DNA of 5,549 nucleotides, from the NCBI GenBank assembly GCA_048885185.1, contig JBHLQC010000110.1, positions 1 to 5,549 on the forward strand. The letters are read 5' to 3'. The position numbers and the translations under genes were made by a program. Of this stretch, positions 1 to 5,530 are shown one piece after another. The stretch comes from Hermodarchaeum sp048885185 (lineage in GTDB: Archaea; Asgardarchaeota; Hermodarchaeia; Hermodarchaeales; Hermodarchaeaceae). Below the pieces are notes generated by a model. It was not told the DNA's origin, ran no database searches, and saw nothing but the letters and a program-made list of their open reading frames with translations. Every line of letters begins with the position of its first letter. Position 1 is the first letter of the stretch.

Positions 1-791
1 CAGAATTCCTTCCCGCCTCTGAACTGTTTGTCAAGCAAGTCATTGAAGCCCGAAATGCTGATTCTGACATTGTAAAGCGATTACGCGTAATCATCACTTC
101 CGCCGGAAATCCCACTCCATGGGGTGAGATAAAAAAGCATGGGCTGATATGGATGCACGTTGTTCCATCGGTCTACCATGCCAAGAAGGCAGAACGGGCT
201 GGATGTGATGTGATCATAGCGTCCGGGCATGAAGGCGGTGCCCACGTATCATGGGAACCGGTTCATTCCATGGTCCTCGTCCCTGCAGTCGTCCGTGCTG
301 TGCAAACATCCGTGGTTGCCGCTGGCGGGTTCTGTGATGGACAAACATTGGCAGCTGCATTATGTCTAGGCGCAATTGGAATCCAAATGGGCACTCGATT
401 CATCGCCACCAAAGAAAGCGATTTTGAACCTGTATGGAAGCAAGCGATACTTGACCGAGAAGAACGCCAAACCCTGGTAGGTCGAGGACTCTTCGGTCCC
501 ATGCGATTCCTCCGAAATAGGCGGGCAGAGATGCTGGTGGAACAAACACTCAAAGACGTACCCAGTTTCTACCTTGGTTCTCCTGTAGAATCTAATGAAA
601 CCATCCTCGATTTAGAAAGAGCAGGATTTCTTGATCTCCTTGATCAGAAATCGGATGAAGCATTAATGTTCGCTGGTGAAGTAACCGGTCGAATCCAAGA
701 CCTCCCTACAGTCTCCGAGCTTATCTCCTCTGTCATCTCGGAAGCTGAATCTGTTTTGAAAGAATTACCAACAAGATTCCTAAAATCCTAA
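1..791 (+). CDS. Nitronate monooxygenase / FabK-like NAD(P)H-dependent flavin oxidoreductase, 5'-truncated by the window edge
   Basis: The reading frame is open from base 3, so the gene starts before the window; the ATG at 153 is internal, because conserved family sequence precedes it. About 262 C-terminal residues are visible, and roughly the first 80-100 residues are missing. It belongs to the FMN-dependent TIM-barrel family of nitronate monooxygenases (2-nitropropane dioxygenases) and FabK enoyl reductases. Family marks are the TSAGNP segment (96-113), then SGHEGGAHVS (222-251) at the place of the usual GxEAGGHxG motif with its catalytic histidine (here the His codon at 243-245). These are followed by the phosphate-binding VVAAGGFCDGQTLAAAL and IGIQMGTRFIAT segments. 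It is a soluble cytoplasmic enzyme. Oxidation of alkyl nitronates is the family's known reaction, but many members have other or unknown substrates and this one cannot be assigned. It ends with TAA and converges on the next gene after 12 bases. Confidence 0.88.
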   Translation, partial: EFLPASELFVKQVIEARNADSDIVKRLRVIITSAGNPTPWGEIKKHGLIWMHVVPSVYHAKKAERAGCDVIIASGHEGGAHVSWEPVHSMVLVPAVVRAVQTSVVAAGGFCDGQTLAAALCLGAIGIQMGTRFIATKESDFEPVWKQAILDREERQTLVGRGLFGPMRFLRNRRAEMLVEQTLKDVPSFYLGSPVESNETILDLERAGFLDLLDQKSDEALMFAGEVTGRIQDLPTVSELISSVISEAESVLKELPTRFLKS

Positions 792-803
792 CAAGATCAA
801 ATA

Positions 804-2222
804 CTACAGGCCTGACCCTTTGAATTGCTGGGTCCGGTGCCACCGTAAATGCGCCTCAAGTTTATCCTTCGGCACAAAGCGCTGACAAAGCCGACATTTC
901 ACAAAACCCTTCGACACCATTTCAAGGGCATACCTCCGACGTCGAAGGTCAGACACTCGGCCTATAAAATCGGCTAACGCAAAAATAAGAAACGTAGCTG
1001 GTAAAAACAGAAACGCTGGGAGCAACACTGCTGAACTCGCTCTCATGGTCCGATCCCCATCATTTGGAATAGATAACACCGCGGAAGTTGGGTCGTTGAC
1101 GAGGATAATCTCTGCACCTACACGGTAGAAATCAATATTCGTTACTACAATTTCGGTTGGCTGTTCAATGGGATTCCACACAATCCACGGCTGTCTGGTT
1201 ACACTAGTATAAGAAAATCCCACTAAAATGGGGCGATAGGTCTCGAACACAAATCCGCTTCCGAGAATCTCCAGTCCAGGAATAAACGGGTCGATATCCC
1301 CTATCTCCACGGAATCCATTCCTGAACCCATAAGATTACTATCCCATAATAATTCAGACTGCCAACGACCCCCCTCATAGAAGAGTGTCACTACTTCCCG
1401 GTCCATCACGAACGCCACTTCGTAACTTCTCGTTGATGGAATGATGTTTCCCACAGCAATTGATCGAATAATGAACCCAAAGGGATAGATAATCTCTGAT
1501 TCCCACAGACCGCCACTATAAGTAATTGAAAGCACTCCAGTGACAGGTCCAGCTGTGACAATTTCATCACCAGGATGTGATATATTCACATCTCCCATGG
1601 CTACACAATGCAATGGACTCGAAAATATCGCCGCTTGACTAATCTGCCAAGTCACGTTGTTTAGGCGCTCAACAACATATACTCGTCCTGTGGTTGTGCT
1701 TGTCGTCCAATTATAATGCTCTCCAACGATAGCCACTTCATGGGAGATTGAATTGTAAATAATTTGTCCTGACGCCATGGCATGGGTTGTCCACACAGGA
1801 GAAGTCCAAGGCAAAATTCCGATTACTTCAGATGTCCAACTAGGCGCATCCTCAGTAATCAACACCAAGAGTCCACTCTCGGACACGACAATGAGTTCGT
1901 CACCTTTGTGCTCGTCATCAAAGTTACCGATACTCATAGCAATCAATGGGTCGCTTTCCCAATTTGCCTTCGAATACACTGTCTCTTCCCAAGGAAGGGA
2001 TGTCAAATCACCCATCACGTTGATGTGAGATGTAGTAAGAACGGCCATTTCCTGACCTGGTTGAGCTACATCCAATTCACCCACAGCAACTTGATTCGCT
2101 CCAATCGTTGAGTAACCACATGTGACGTATCGGTCACGTAGTCCAATCCAGTTAGTAGTAAACAGGATGATAATCAGGACCAGCCAAATGACAAACAGGT
2201 AGGTCTTGCGGAAGCGAACCAC
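804..2222 (-). CDS. Membrane-anchored seven-repeat beta-propeller protein with cytosolic C2H2-type zinc finger
   Basis: This 472-residue protein has no function I recognise. Its N-terminal segment (residues about 8-26) is a hydrophobic anchor after a basic MVRFRK start. Residues about 46-376 hold seven copies of a VAxGDxD...G-x-E-(I/V/L) motif, starting near residues 46, 94, 147, 207, 255, 305 and 359. This FG-GAP/VCBS-like pattern fits one closed seven-bladed propeller. A second hydrophobic helix (about 397-420) is followed by RRRR and a C-terminal C443-x2-C446-x11-H458-x3-H462 finger. The positive-inside rule puts both ends in the cytosol and the propeller outside. Three N-x-S/T sequons (N171, N189, N213) lie in the outside part. 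The start is GTG, chosen because GAGGGTGA lies 6 bases upstream and the anchor begins directly after it. It lies 95 bases downstream of the toroid gene on the same strand and has its own TATA-like element. A surface sensor or binding role is inference. Confidence 0.85.
   Translation of the reverse strand: MVRFRKTYLFVIWLVLIIILFTTNWIGLRDRYVTCGYSTIGANQVAVGELDVAQPGQEMAVLTTSHINVMGDLTSLPWEETVYSKANWESDPLIAMSIGNFDDEHKGDELIVVSESGLLVLITEDAPSWTSEVIGILPWTSPVWTTHAMASGQIIYNSISHEVAIVGEHYNWTTSTTTGRVYVVERLNNVTWQISQAAIFSSPLHCVAMGDVNISHPGDEIVTAGPVTGVLSITYSGGLWESEIIYPFGFIIRSIAVGNIIPSTRSYEVAFVMDREVVTLFYEGGRWQSELLWDSNLMGSGMDSVEIGDIDPFIPGLEILGSGFVFETYRPILVGFSYTSVTRQPWIVWNPIEQPTEIVVTNIDFYRVGAEIILVNDPTSAVLSIPNDGDRTMRASSAVLLPAFLFLPATFLIFALADFIGRVSDLRRRRYALEMVSKGFVKCRLCQRFVPKDKLEAHLRWHRTQQFKGSGL
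837..896 (-). other. C-terminal C2H2-type zinc-finger segment of the propeller protein
   Basis: This stretch encodes C443-R-L-C446, eleven residues, then H458-L-R-W-H462. The spacing C-x2-C-x11-H-x3-H is close to the classical C2H2 finger (x12), with a hydrophobic residue (F449) and a leucine (L455) near core positions. It sits about 20 residues after the second membrane helix, so it should face the cytoplasm. Zinc binding is inferred from the spacing only; the partner could be protein or nucleic acid. Confidence 0.7.
1095..2087 (-). repeat. Seven protein-level propeller blade repeats
   Basis: This segment encodes residues 46-376 of the membrane protein. Seven degenerate repeats of about 48-60 residues each carry a hydrophobic strand, G/N-D/N, an acidic loop and then (D/Y/A/L)-E-(I/V/L). 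Examples are VAVGELDVAQPGQEMAVL, VAMGDVNISHPGDEIV and VEIGDIDPFIPGLEIL. The repeats have diverged too far to be recognised at DNA level. The third, fifth and seventh copies have lost the acidic loop residues that would bind calcium in classic FG-GAP blades. Confidence 0.7.
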
Positions 2223-2228
2223 TCAGCG

Positions 2229-2236
2229 TCACCCTC
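2229..2236 (-). promoter_or_regulatory. Ribosome binding site that sets the GTG start of the propeller gene
   Basis: On the minus strand GAGGGTGA is followed by six bases and then GTG at 2222-2220. It matches the archaeal anti-Shine-Dalgarno sequence and supports the non-ATG start, which lies directly in front of the membrane anchor. Confidence 0.7.
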
Positions 2237-2267
2237 ACACCGTTAGGATAATACAACCAAGTTCAAC

Positions 2268-2278
2268 CTTAAATACTC
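2268..2278 (-). promoter_or_regulatory. TATA-like promoter element for the propeller gene
   Basis: Minus-strand GAGTATTTAAG lies about 46-56 bases before the GTG start. With an archaeal transcription start about 25 bases downstream of the box, the leader would be about 20-25 bases and would include the ribosome binding site. A second A/T-rich element (minus-strand ATTTTAAAT, around 2290-2298) lies slightly further upstream and is an alternative. If either works, this gene can be expressed separately from the toroid gene upstream. Confidence 0.4.
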
Positions 2279-2317
2279 TCATCTTGGGGATTTAAAATGA
2301 AGTGAGAATGCAACGGG

Positions 2318-3340
2318 CTAAGAGATAGTTATTCCTCCATATTTCTTCAAAACCTCTAGTGCTCGCTGAGTCAGCCATTTGCTCTCTTGTTTGTATTCCT
2401 CTATTAACGCATACATCGGTGACCGGAACTTGCTCCAATTGAGCCATCGACCATTATGAGCTTGATTCTTGACCAGTTCAATTGCATCCTTCATTCTGGA
2501 GTCGAATTTCACATCAGCATGACTGAGAGAGTATAATACATCAAGAGCATCAGATGTATAGCTATGGGGAAACTTGAATTTTGACCAGCTCTTCTTAGCT
2601 ACTTGTCCCATGTCAGGATTTTCTTTGAGCCATCTTGTTCTCTCTTCTACACGATCTTGACCTCTGATATTTGAAGTGACCTTGATGAATTCACGATTCT
2701 TCTCTGGAACAAACTGGTAGATTCTGTTCTCGAGTAACCGATTGACGCAGAGTGCTATTCCCTTATTCACCTTCGCACTTCGTTTCTTTCTTGGAATGGC
2801 ACTAAGCGCTCGTAGAATCTGTGGCAAGACCATGTAGCAATTCGTGAGTAGCCCTCTTGTGTTACACTTAATTGATCCGTTGGTATCACTGAAAGTTGTC
2901 TCAAAATAATCAATCACATTCTGCGTTCTCTTGTCATCAAGAAAGCCAAAATGGATGAGGGCCTGCAGCAAGTTAGCTGTCATACAATCGAAGTTGTGTC
3001 CACCCGCCCCGATAGCAAAATAACCTTCTGCTGTGAGTCCTCGAGAGAAGATGAACTCAATCGCATTGTCAATTTGATCGCATTTGGTTGCATGCATATC
3101 GCTCAGGAATTTCAATTGCCAATATGTACCTGTATAGAGTTTGTAACCACTATCCCAGTGACTATGATCTATCTGATTTCTCAAGATCTCTCTGATCGGT
3201 CGGTAATCGTTAATCTCCTTCTTGAGGGCTAGAGTTTCAGCATCGGTTTTGTCAAGAATTTTGGTCAGTGTGAGGTATTTCACTGGAGGATTATCATCTT
3301 CTAATAACCATTCTAACACTGTTTGAGATACCTGATACAT
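2318..3340 (-). CDS. Terpenoid-cyclase-like (alpha/alpha-toroid) family protein, uncharacterised
   Basis: This 340-residue soluble protein resembles a conserved but unassigned family often labelled prenyltransferase/squalene-oxidase repeat or terpenoid-cyclase-like. In order it shows the N-terminal WLLEDDNPPVKYLTLTKIL block (residues 11-29), HWDSGYKLYTGTYWQLKFL (61-79), and GGHNFDCMTANLLQALIHFG (113-132). Then come IKCNTRGLLTNCYMVLPQIL (157-176), FPHSYTSDALDVLYSL (257-272), NGRW (296-299) and SKWLTQRALEVLKK (320-333). These helix-pair repeats fit a toroid fold. C119, C159, C168 and H115/H259 are candidate metal or catalytic residues. The DxDD motif of squalene-hopene cyclases is absent and no signal peptide or membrane segment is seen, so a cyclase reaction should not be assumed. 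The ATG start is supported by GGGGAT 8 bases upstream. It is divergent from the acetyltransferase pair and 95 bases upstream of the propeller gene on the same strand. Confidence 0.8.
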   Translation of the reverse strand: MYQVSQTVLEWLLEDDNPPVKYLTLTKILDKTDAETLALKKEINDYRPIREILRNQIDHSHWDSGYKLYTGTYWQLKFLSDMHATKCDQIDNAIEFIFSRGLTAEGYFAIGAGGHNFDCMTANLLQALIHFGFLDDKRTQNVIDYFETTFSDTNGSIKCNTRGLLTNCYMVLPQILRALSAIPRKKRSAKVNKGIALCVNRLLENRIYQFVPEKNREFIKVTSNIRGQDRVEERTRWLKENPDMGQVAKKSWSKFKFPHSYTSDALDVLYSLSHADVKFDSRMKDAIELVKNQAHNGRWLNWSKFRSPMYALIEEYKQESKWLTQRALEVLKKYGGITIS

Positions 3341-3348
3341 GAGATACT

Positions 3349-3355
3349 ATCCCCT
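3349..3355 (-). promoter_or_regulatory. Ribosome binding site of the toroid gene
   Basis: Minus-strand AGGGGAT is followed by eight bases (AGTATCTC) and the ATG at 3340. It is less like GGTGAT than the sites of the neighbouring genes but still purine-rich and correctly spaced. Confidence 0.5.
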
Positions 3356-3393
3356 TTCTTTTCTATCCTAGCCTATTTGCAAATCTTTTTCAG

Positions 3394-3406
3394 CTAAATA
3401 ATTTAG
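3394..3406 (-). promoter_or_regulatory. A/T-rich palindrome, probable TATA region of the toroid gene
   Basis: CTAAATAATTTAG is a 13-base palindrome around a central A. It lies 54-66 bases before the ATG at 3340. On the minus strand it reads CTAAATTATTTAG, which could act as a TATA box and place the transcription start near 3370, giving a leader of about 30 bases. Its symmetry could also suit a dimeric repressor or bidirectional TBP binding. Confidence 0.4.
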
Positions 3407-3556
3407 GGTTCTTCCTATCCTTAATCACTATGTCATCTTAAGAGAAAGCTATACTTCAAGGAATCTTCTGTATCCGCAATGAATGAGTAAATACTCTCCA
3501 CCCCTGACACTCAGCTCAATGGGCATCTCTCGTCGTTAGGTTAATTCCTAGAAACA

Positions 3557-3566
3557 ATGATAAATC
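3557..3566 (+). promoter_or_regulatory. Weak TATA-like element for the acetyltransferase pair
   Basis: ATGATAAATC, preceded by the purine-rich GAAACA that could serve as a BRE, lies about 50-60 bases before the TTG start. Spacing fits an archaeal promoter but the match to a TTTAWATA-type box is poor, so this is only the best candidate in the region. Confidence 0.25.
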
Positions 3567-3603
3567 ACCTAATCTATCCCTGACCCAGTTTGGATGACAT
3601 AAT

Positions 3604-3610
3604 GGGTGAT
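3604..3610 (+). promoter_or_regulatory. Ribosome binding site that decides the TTG start of the first acetyltransferase
   Basis: GGGTGAT is followed by five bases and TTG at 3616-3618. The site also contains an in-frame TGA (3607-3609), so the protein cannot begin earlier. The resulting N-terminus aligns residue for residue with that of the downstream paralogue, which confirms the TTG start. Confidence 0.8.
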
Positions 3611-3615
3611 ACAGT

Positions 3616-4191
3616 TTGATCAAAGGCAGACAGATAACACTTCGTGGTTTCGAACTCAAAGATGTAGACACGATACTTGCCCATTTCAATGACCTTGAAT
3701 TACGACAATTCCTAGGTGCACCCCTTCCTGTATCAAAGGACGAGGAAGAACAGTGGATTCGCCGCACCTGGGAAACGCGGCAAAAGGGAACAGAATACAC
3801 CTTCGGCATTGAAGAAAACAACAAGGGACTACTCATCGGTTCATGCAGTTTATTGGACGTTCATTCCATTAATCGCTTAGCTGAATTGGGTATCGCCATT
3901 TGGAACAAATCATACTGGGACAAGGGAATTGGTTCTGAAGCCATTCAACTGATATGCAGCTATGGCTTTTACCTGATCAACCTACACAGCATCTTTCTCC
4001 GTGTTCATGACTTCAACAAACGAGCGATTCGCGTGTATGAAAAATTAGGGTTCCAACACGTCGCTCGAAAACGTGAAACTGTCTTCATTGATGGCAAATA
4101 TCATGATGTTCTAGTAATGGATATTCTCGAGGATGAATTCCGCAAACTTCACCCTCCAGCACCTCCTTTCATTGATTCAACGGGTGAGTAA
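3616..4191 (+). CDS. GNAT-family N-acetyltransferase, RimJ/RimL type (first of tandem pair)
   Basis: This 191-residue cytoplasmic enzyme of the Acetyltransf_3 (RimJ/RimL-like) branch transfers an acetyl group from acetyl-CoA to an amine; the acceptor is unknown. It opens with ITLRGFELKD and continues with EEQWIRRTW (residues 44-52). The acetyl-CoA-binding motif A follows at residues 97-109 (NKSYWDKGIGSEA, the Q/RxxGxG/A loop with K in the first position), then the late NKRAIRVYEKLGF block (134-146) and YHD (162-164). The start is TTG, fixed by GGGTGAT five bases upstream and by alignment with the paralogue. It is first in a two-gene operon: its stop and the next start are one base apart. Compared with the paralogue it has a 16-residue proline-containing tail (KLHPPAPPF...), whose last codons GGT GAG also form the next gene's ribosome binding site. 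Protein N-terminal, small-molecule or antibiotic acetylation are all possible. Confidence 0.87.
   Translation: MIKGRQITLRGFELKDVDTILAHFNDLELRQFLGAPLPVSKDEEEQWIRRTWETRQKGTEYTFGIEENNKGLLIGSCSLLDVHSINRLAELGIAIWNKSYWDKGIGSEAIQLICSYGFYLINLHSIFLRVHDFNKRAIRVYEKLGFQHVARKRETVFIDGKYHDVLVMDILEDEFRKLHPPAPPFIDSTGE
4183..4187 (+). promoter_or_regulatory. Ribosome binding site of the second acetyltransferase, inside the end of the first
   Basis: GGTGA lies within the last two sense codons of the upstream gene, five bases before ATG 4193, the same spacing as at the first gene. It supports the 4193 start over an in-frame ATG at 4133 and suggests translational coupling. Confidence 0.75.
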
Positions 4192-4192
4192 T

Positions 4193-4726
4193 ATGCTTGA
4201 AGGGAAATCAGTCCGCCTCCGCGGATTCGAACTGAATGACGCTCCGAAAATCTTGGAATACTTCAATGATATTGAAATCCGACGGTTCATGGATATGCCT
4301 GCTCCGCATTCACAAGAACAAGAAGAACAATGGATCCGCAATACTTGGGACGCCCGTAAAACTGGTCGCGGTCATTACTATGCCATCGAACACAAAAAAT
4401 CTAAGCAACTCATCGGAGGTTGCGCACTCTTCAACATTGATAAGGTTAACCGACGCGGAGAGCTAATGCTTGTCCTTTACAACAAGGAATATTGGGGACA
4501 AGGATTCGGAACCGAAGCCCTCCAACTTCTCCTCCACTTCGGTTTCAAACACATCAATCTCAACAAAGTTGACCTTTATACTCATGACACAAATAAACGC
4601 GCCCAACGGATTTATGAAAAACTGGGGTTCAAGCCCGGTGGACGACGCCGCCAGGCTTCATACATTGAAGGAACCTACCATGACCTGCTTTATTACGATT
4701 TGATGGCTTCGGAATTTCAAGGCTAG
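4193..4726 (+). CDS. GNAT-family N-acetyltransferase, RimJ/RimL type (second of tandem pair)
   Basis: With the start at ATG 4193 this is a 177-residue protein, about the usual length for the family. An in-frame ATG at 4133 would add 20 residues with no family resemblance and overlap the first gene by 59 bases, so I reject it. By hand count about 81 of the first 175 positions match the upstream paralogue with no gap, roughly 46% identity, so the pair arose by tandem duplication. It carries EEQWIRNTW (44-52), a canonical motif A in NKEYWGQGFGTEA (97-109, QGFG), NKRAQRIYEKLGF (134-146) and YHD (162-164). The acetyl acceptor is unknown; substrate-side residues 59-72 and 147-157 differ most between the two, which may mean different substrates or a heterodimer. 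It ends in TAG one base from the convergent ABC permease gene. Confidence 0.87.
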   Translation: MLEGKSVRLRGFELNDAPKILEYFNDIEIRRFMDMPAPHSQEQEEQWIRNTWDARKTGRGHYYAIEHKKSKQLIGGCALFNIDKVNRRGELMLVLYNKEYWGQGFGTEALQLLLHFGFKHINLNKVDLYTHDTNKRAQRIYEKLGFKPGGRRRQASYIEGTYHDLLYYDLMASEFQG

Positions 4727-4727
4727 A

Positions 4728-5513
4728 CTAAGCCTCTGCTCGTGCAAAGAGAACGGTTCCGATAGCAATCATCGCGAGTGTGAAACCCACAATGACACCC
4801 AAGGCAAGGAGAAGTCCAAAGGGTCCTAGTATTGGTGTTATGTATCCCACAAGACAGAATCGCAGCAATTCCACCCCGTAGAAGAGTGGATCACAGAGCA
4901 TCACAATTTGCAGCGGTAATGGTGCCGTGTCAATCGGGAAAAAAACCCCTGATAACATGAATAAGGGCCACATCACGAATGTTGTGATAAGTTGGAAAGC
5001 ATGGAAATCAGTAAGGGCTGAGCCAATAGCCACACCTAATCCAACGAACCCTGCCGTGATCAAGAGCATAACACCCACCGCGCCAAACACGCCCAATGCG
5101 AATCGAAAATCAATCATGTAAGCGCCAAGAAGTGTTGAGATTATTAAGATCAGAAATCCTTGAATCGACGCTGTCAATGCCCCACCAAAGATTTTACCAC
5201 TAATAATGCTGGTTCGACTTACAGGAGCCACAAGCATTTCTTTGAAGAATCCAAATTGTCGATCGAAAATGACTGAGACTCCGGAAAATACTGATGCGAA
5301 CAGAAGGCTCATCGCAATAATTCCGGGTGCAATGAAGGTGAGGTAACTACCTCCAAGGGCTCCACCGAATAATCCCCCAATACCAAAGCCGAGTATTAGT
5401 AGGAAGAAAAAGCTCTGAGCGATGGAGGCGATGAGTCGGGATTTTGCTCGCCAGAAACGTTTCAATTCACGTAATAGCACTACATAGATTGCTTGTCCTG
5501 AAATTGGTTCCAT
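4728..5513 (-). CDS. ABC-2 type transporter permease (DrrB/NodJ-like exporter subunit)
   Basis: This 261-residue integral membrane protein is the membrane half of an ABC exporter and would pair with a separate ATPase. Six hydrophobic segments are visible at about residues 28-50, 58-82, 109-133, 138-162, 172-195 and 233-257. The ABC-2 signature lies between the second and third: FDRQFGFFKEMLVAPVSR followed by GKIFGGA (residues 83-111). The LSGVFFP motif follows at 187-193. Length is normal for the family, whose members export drugs, lipids or polysaccharides; the cargo here cannot be told. The ATG start has GAGGTGAT seven bases upstream. The ATPase gene is expected immediately upstream on the same strand, outside the window apart from a possible tail at 5531-5549. 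The stop is one base from the stop of the convergent acetyltransferase gene. Confidence 0.9.
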   Translation of the reverse strand: MEPISGQAIYVVLLRELKRFWRAKSRLIASIAQSFFFLLILGFGIGGLFGGALGGSYLTFIAPGIIAMSLLFASVFSGVSVIFDRQFGFFKEMLVAPVSRTSIISGKIFGGALTASIQGFLILIISTLLGAYMIDFRFALGVFGAVGVMLLITAGFVGLGVAIGSALTDFHAFQLITTFVMWPLFMLSGVFFPIDTAPLPLQIVMLCDPLFYGVELLRFCLVGYITPILGPFGLLLALGVIVGFTLAMIAIGTVLFARAEA

Positions 5514-5520
5514 TTTTCAT

Positions 5521-5528
5521 ATCACCTC
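5521..5528 (-). promoter_or_regulatory. Ribosome binding site of the ABC permease
   Basis: Minus-strand GAGGTGAT is an almost perfect archaeal Shine-Dalgarno sequence and stands seven bases before the ATG at 5513. A closer ATG (5520-5518) is out of frame with the permease and too near the site. Confidence 0.75.
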
Positions 5529-5530
5529 TA

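Larger units (their letters stand above)
3341..3615. other. Divergent intergenic region between the toroid gene and the acetyltransferase pair
   Basis: This 275-base stretch carries no convincing gene on either strand; the short frames found by eye stop within a few codons or lack a binding site and family-like sequence. It holds the probable TATA region of the leftward gene, a small inverted repeat GAGTA-AA-TACTC (3485-3496), a weak TATA-like stretch for the rightward gene (3557-3566), and the ribosome binding site at 3604-3610. No tRNA or structured RNA is recognised. Confidence 0.6.

Noticed and set aside
263..553. Minus-strand frame opposite the flavoenzyme gene
   Set aside because: Its arginine- and proline-rich translation has no family resemblance and the opposite strand encodes conserved flavin-binding motifs.
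153..791. ATG at 153 as the start of the flavoenzyme
   Set aside because: The same frame is open back to base 3 and encodes family-typical sequence including TSAGNP, so the gene is truncated by the window edge and 153 is internal.
1777..2111. Two overlapping plus-strand frames opposite the propeller gene
   Set aside because: Both are antisense to a protein with clear repeats and anchors, and their products are low-complexity, cysteine- and serine-rich shadows.
3341..3615. Possible small RNA or small protein in the divergent spacer
   Set aside because: No tRNA-like folds, strong hairpins or short frames with a convincing ribosome binding site and start were found by eye; the content is explained by promoters.
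3516..3836. 106-codon minus-strand frame across the start of the first acetyltransferase
   Set aside because: It lies mostly opposite a well-supported gene, has no recognisable domain, and runs out into the intergenic region; it is a shadow of the coding strand.
4133..4192. N-terminal extension of the second acetyltransferase from ATG 4133
   Set aside because: The added 20 residues do not resemble the family, overlap the first gene, and lack a ribosome binding site, whereas ATG 4193 has GGTGA five bases upstream and aligns exactly with the paralogue.
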